Shown: piece by piece, positions 62,114-64,000 of the stretch
Layout of the letters: every line of letters starts with the position of its first letter
Position numbering within the stretch: the first letter of the stretch is position 1
Assembly: GCF_001619875.1 (NCBI RefSeq)
Contig: NZ_LRFC01000001.1
Location: 744,001 to 808,000, forward strand
Length of the DNA: 64,000 bases
Direction: 5' to 3'
DNA from: Fictibacillus phosphorivorans
Lineage (GTDB): Bacteria; Bacillota; Bacilli; Bacillales; Fictibacillaceae
Position numbers and translations under genes: made by a program
The notes under the pieces: generated by a model
The model's input: only the letters and a program-made list of their open reading frames with translations
What the model was told of the DNA's origin: nothing
Database searches by the model: none

Positions 62114-62246
62114 TTGATTGGAGTGTAAGGTGTGAGACTCTCGGCTAGGACAGGCGGGCAGGTGAGACACTTAAGAGTGAAACGTTCGAATGTGACTCAC
62201 CGCCTGCCCCGCGGAAAGCGAAGCACCTGAAACGGAAATCGACCGC
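62114..62246 (+). repeat. Dispersed repeat, copy C
   Basis: About 133 bp, very close to copy A: GACTCTCGGCTAGGACAGGC, then GTGAGACACTTAAGAGTGAA, GACTCACCGCCTGCCCCGCGG and GCACCTGAAACGGAAATCGACC. It explains most of the gap after the second cyclase gene. Confidence 0.9.
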
Positions 62247-62310
62247 TATTAAGAGCAACCTTGATAAAACAGCCTTTTATTAAGAAAGCTATCCTTTAAA
62301 TACCAGCTGT

Positions 62311-62342
62311 AAGGGCTCGTTTTTGAGGATGCGAGCCTTTGC
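62311..62342 (+). terminator. Possible terminator hairpin upstream of addB
   Basis: AAGGGCTCG / CGAGCCTTT with a 12-base loop, but only a short T run; it may end the cyclase unit or be incidental. Confidence 0.45.
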
Positions 62343-62404
62343 CGTCCTGCTAGATTATGAGATAATAGAAACAGAATATATGTACGGAACAGGGGATGAA
62401 CAAA

Positions 62405-64000
62405 ATGAGTCTGCAATATATCATGGGACGATCCGGCAGCGGAAAGTCCCACTCTGTCTTTATGGAGATTCAAAGTAAACTTAAAGACGATCCAACCGGA
62501 AACCCGATCGTCTATCTGGTTCCAGATCAGATGACTTTTCAATCAGAATATAAACTTGCATCCACCCCTGGATTAGCAGGAATGATGCGAGCACAAGTGT
62601 TCAGTTTTTCAAGACTTGCTTGGCGTGTTCTTGGTGAGACCGGTGGCATGACAAGAATGCATATCACTTCTACGGGAATACGAATGATGCTTCGTAAAAT
62701 CATCGAACACAAAAAAGAAGAACTGAAAATATTTAAGAAAGCATCAGAACAAAGCGGATTTTACGAACTGCTGGAGCTAATGACAACAGAGCTGAAACGT
62801 TATTGTGTGAGTACAGATGACCTTACATGGAACGCGGAAACTCTTCTCGCCCTCGGTCAAAAAGAGAATAATAAGAAGGTGCTCCAAGATAAATTATCCG
62901 ATCTCAGCATCATCTCAGGTGCACTTGAACAATCACTCGCTGGCAAATATCTGGATTCTGAAGATTATTTAAGACTGCTTCAAGAAAAGCTGCCTTATGC
63001 TGAGAGTATAAAAAATAGTGAAATTTACATAGATGGATTTCATTCTTTTACACCTCAAGAGCTTGAAGTTGTCGCAGCTTTAATGGCACATGCAAAAAAA
63101 GTCACGATTTCACTAACAACAGATGAATCCAGTCAACCAGAATCAGATCCGCATGAACTTGATACGTTTTACATGACAAAGAAGACGGTTCAAGTTCTTA
63201 GTAAGCAGGCGAAGGAACTTGGTGTGGAACTAGAAGAACCGATTTTTCTTAACGAAAGTCCTAAATTTACTTCTCAAGCGATTGCTCATATCGAAAAGCA
63301 ATATGACAGAAGACCTGCCGTTCAATCATCGGACGATGAAGGTATTCATGTTGCGGCTGCTGTAAATGTAAGGTCAGAAGTGGAAGGTGCAGCAAGAAAG
63401 ATAGTAGAGCTTGTAAGAGATCATGGATATAGATACCGAGATGTAGCTGTTACGGTTCGAAACGCTGGTAGCTATCAGACGCTTATTGAGACCGTTTTTT
63501 CAGACTATGGCATTCCCGTTTTTCTGGATCAAAAAAAATCTATGCTTCATCATCCGCTTATTGAACTTATTCGTTCCTCACTAGATGTTGTTTTAAAAAA
63601 TTGGCGGTATGAAGCCGTTTTTCGTGCGGTTAAAACAGATATGCTCTATCCGCTTGATGAAATTAGAAAAACTACCTCTGAGATGAGACGGTGCATGGAT
63701 GAACTCGAAAACTATGTGTTAGCGCTTGGTATTCAAGGCAAGAGGTGGACAGATCCTAAGCCATGGAAATATAAAAGATTCAGAGGATTTGAGTCAGAAG
63801 ACTTTGGTAAAACAAGCCGGGACGATGAAAAAGAACAATTGATTAATGATCTGCGTGACATGATTGTATCGCCTTTAAACCGTCTGTCAAAAGGGCTTTT
63901 AGCTAGCAGAAACGTTATTGATTATTGTAAAACCCTTTATCAGTATTTAGAAGATCTGCATGTCCCGATGAAACTTGAGCGCTTAAGACTGCAAGCAGAG
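62405..64000 (+). CDS. addB: ATP-dependent helicase/deoxyribonuclease subunit B (partial)
   Basis: The N-terminal 532 aa of AddB (about 1160 aa when complete). Walker A is GRSGSGKS (residues 8-15); YLVPDQMTFQSEY and the FSFSRLAWRV segment match AddB motifs, and EIYIDGFHSFTPQEL is the Walker B region. AddB pairs with AddA to process double-strand breaks and holds the second nuclease domain with the Fe-S cluster, which lies beyond the window. The frame is open to the end. GGGGATGA precedes the ATG. Confidence 0.95.
   Translation, partial: MSLQYIMGRSGSGKSHSVFMEIQSKLKDDPTGNPIVYLVPDQMTFQSEYKLASTPGLAGMMRAQVFSFSRLAWRVLGETGGMTRMHITSTGIRMMLRKIIEHKKEELKIFKKASEQSGFYELLELMTTELKRYCVSTDDLTWNAETLLALGQKENNKKVLQDKLSDLSIISGALEQSLAGKYLDSEDYLRLLQEKLPYAESIKNSEIYIDGFHSFTPQELEVVAALMAHAKKVTISLTTDESSQPESDPHELDTFYMTKKTVQVLSKQAKELGVELEEPIFLNESPKFTSQAIAHIEKQYDRRPAVQSSDDEGIHVAAAVNVRSEVEGAARKIVELVRDHGYRYRDVAVTVRNAGSYQTLIETVFSDYGIPVFLDQKKSMLHHPLIELIRSSLDVVLKNWRYEAVFRAVKTDMLYPLDEIRKTTSEMRRCMDELENYVLALGIQGKRWTDPKPWKYKRFRGFESEDFGKTSRDDEKEQLINDLRDMIVSPLNRLSKGLLASRNVIDYCKTLYQYLEDLHVPMKLERLRLQAE

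Overview
The window looks like a chromosomal segment of a low-GC, endospore-forming Gram-positive bacterium of the Bacillaceae. The signs are AGGAGG-type ribosome binding sites, frequent GTG/TTG starts, a YjcZ-type sporulation peptide, an RsbR-type protein, lipoproteins with Bacillus-type lipoboxes, and AddB rather than RecB. I cannot fix the genus; Fictibacillus or a close relative is only a guess. No rRNA, tRNA, CRISPR array, prophage or insertion-sequence transposase was seen.

Layout. 0-9 kb: end of an EAL phosphodiesterase, a class B penicillin-binding protein, a CopC-like protein, a heterodimeric ABC exporter with complementary degenerate sites, and a zinc-binding lipoprotein behind a Zur-like box. 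9-13 kb: a DedA protein, then two genes whose catalytic cysteine codon is an in-frame TGA followed by a SECIS-like hairpin (a HesB-like protein and a redoxin lipoprotein); both are read here as selenoproteins. A CuA-type lipoprotein with an FNR/CRP-like box follows. 13-18.6 kb: a divergent siderophore-iron uptake locus with Fur-like boxes. 19-33 kb: mixed housekeeping and membrane genes, a frameshifted MFS gene, a truncated Toprim remnant, a chemotaxis receptor and a cold-shock gene. 33.5-40 kb: a GntR-led 4-hydroxyphenylacetate (hpa) meta-cleavage cluster. 40-45 kb: a sigma-54 activator divergent from a sigma-54 promoter that drives a YfcC transporter and isoaspartyl dipeptidase. 45-59.6 kb: mixed genes including methionine aminopeptidase, DoxX, MgtE, a NarL-type two-component system, a MarR/MFS efflux pair, an amidase-SPOR protein and an RsbR-like protein. 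59.6-62 kb: a c-di-GMP-I riboswitch with a terminator ahead of two GGDEF proteins. 62.4 kb to the end: the start of addB.

A roughly 130-bp dispersed repeat occurs three times near full length (2.5, 23.8 and 62.1 kb) and at least three times as fragments. The 23.8-kb copy is split by a second structured element of about 124 bp.

The strongest biological points are the selenoprotein pair, the c-di-GMP control of the GGDEF genes, the sigma-54 dipeptide/peptide-repair unit, and a hpa cluster in which a DapA-family aldolase sits where HpaI would be expected.
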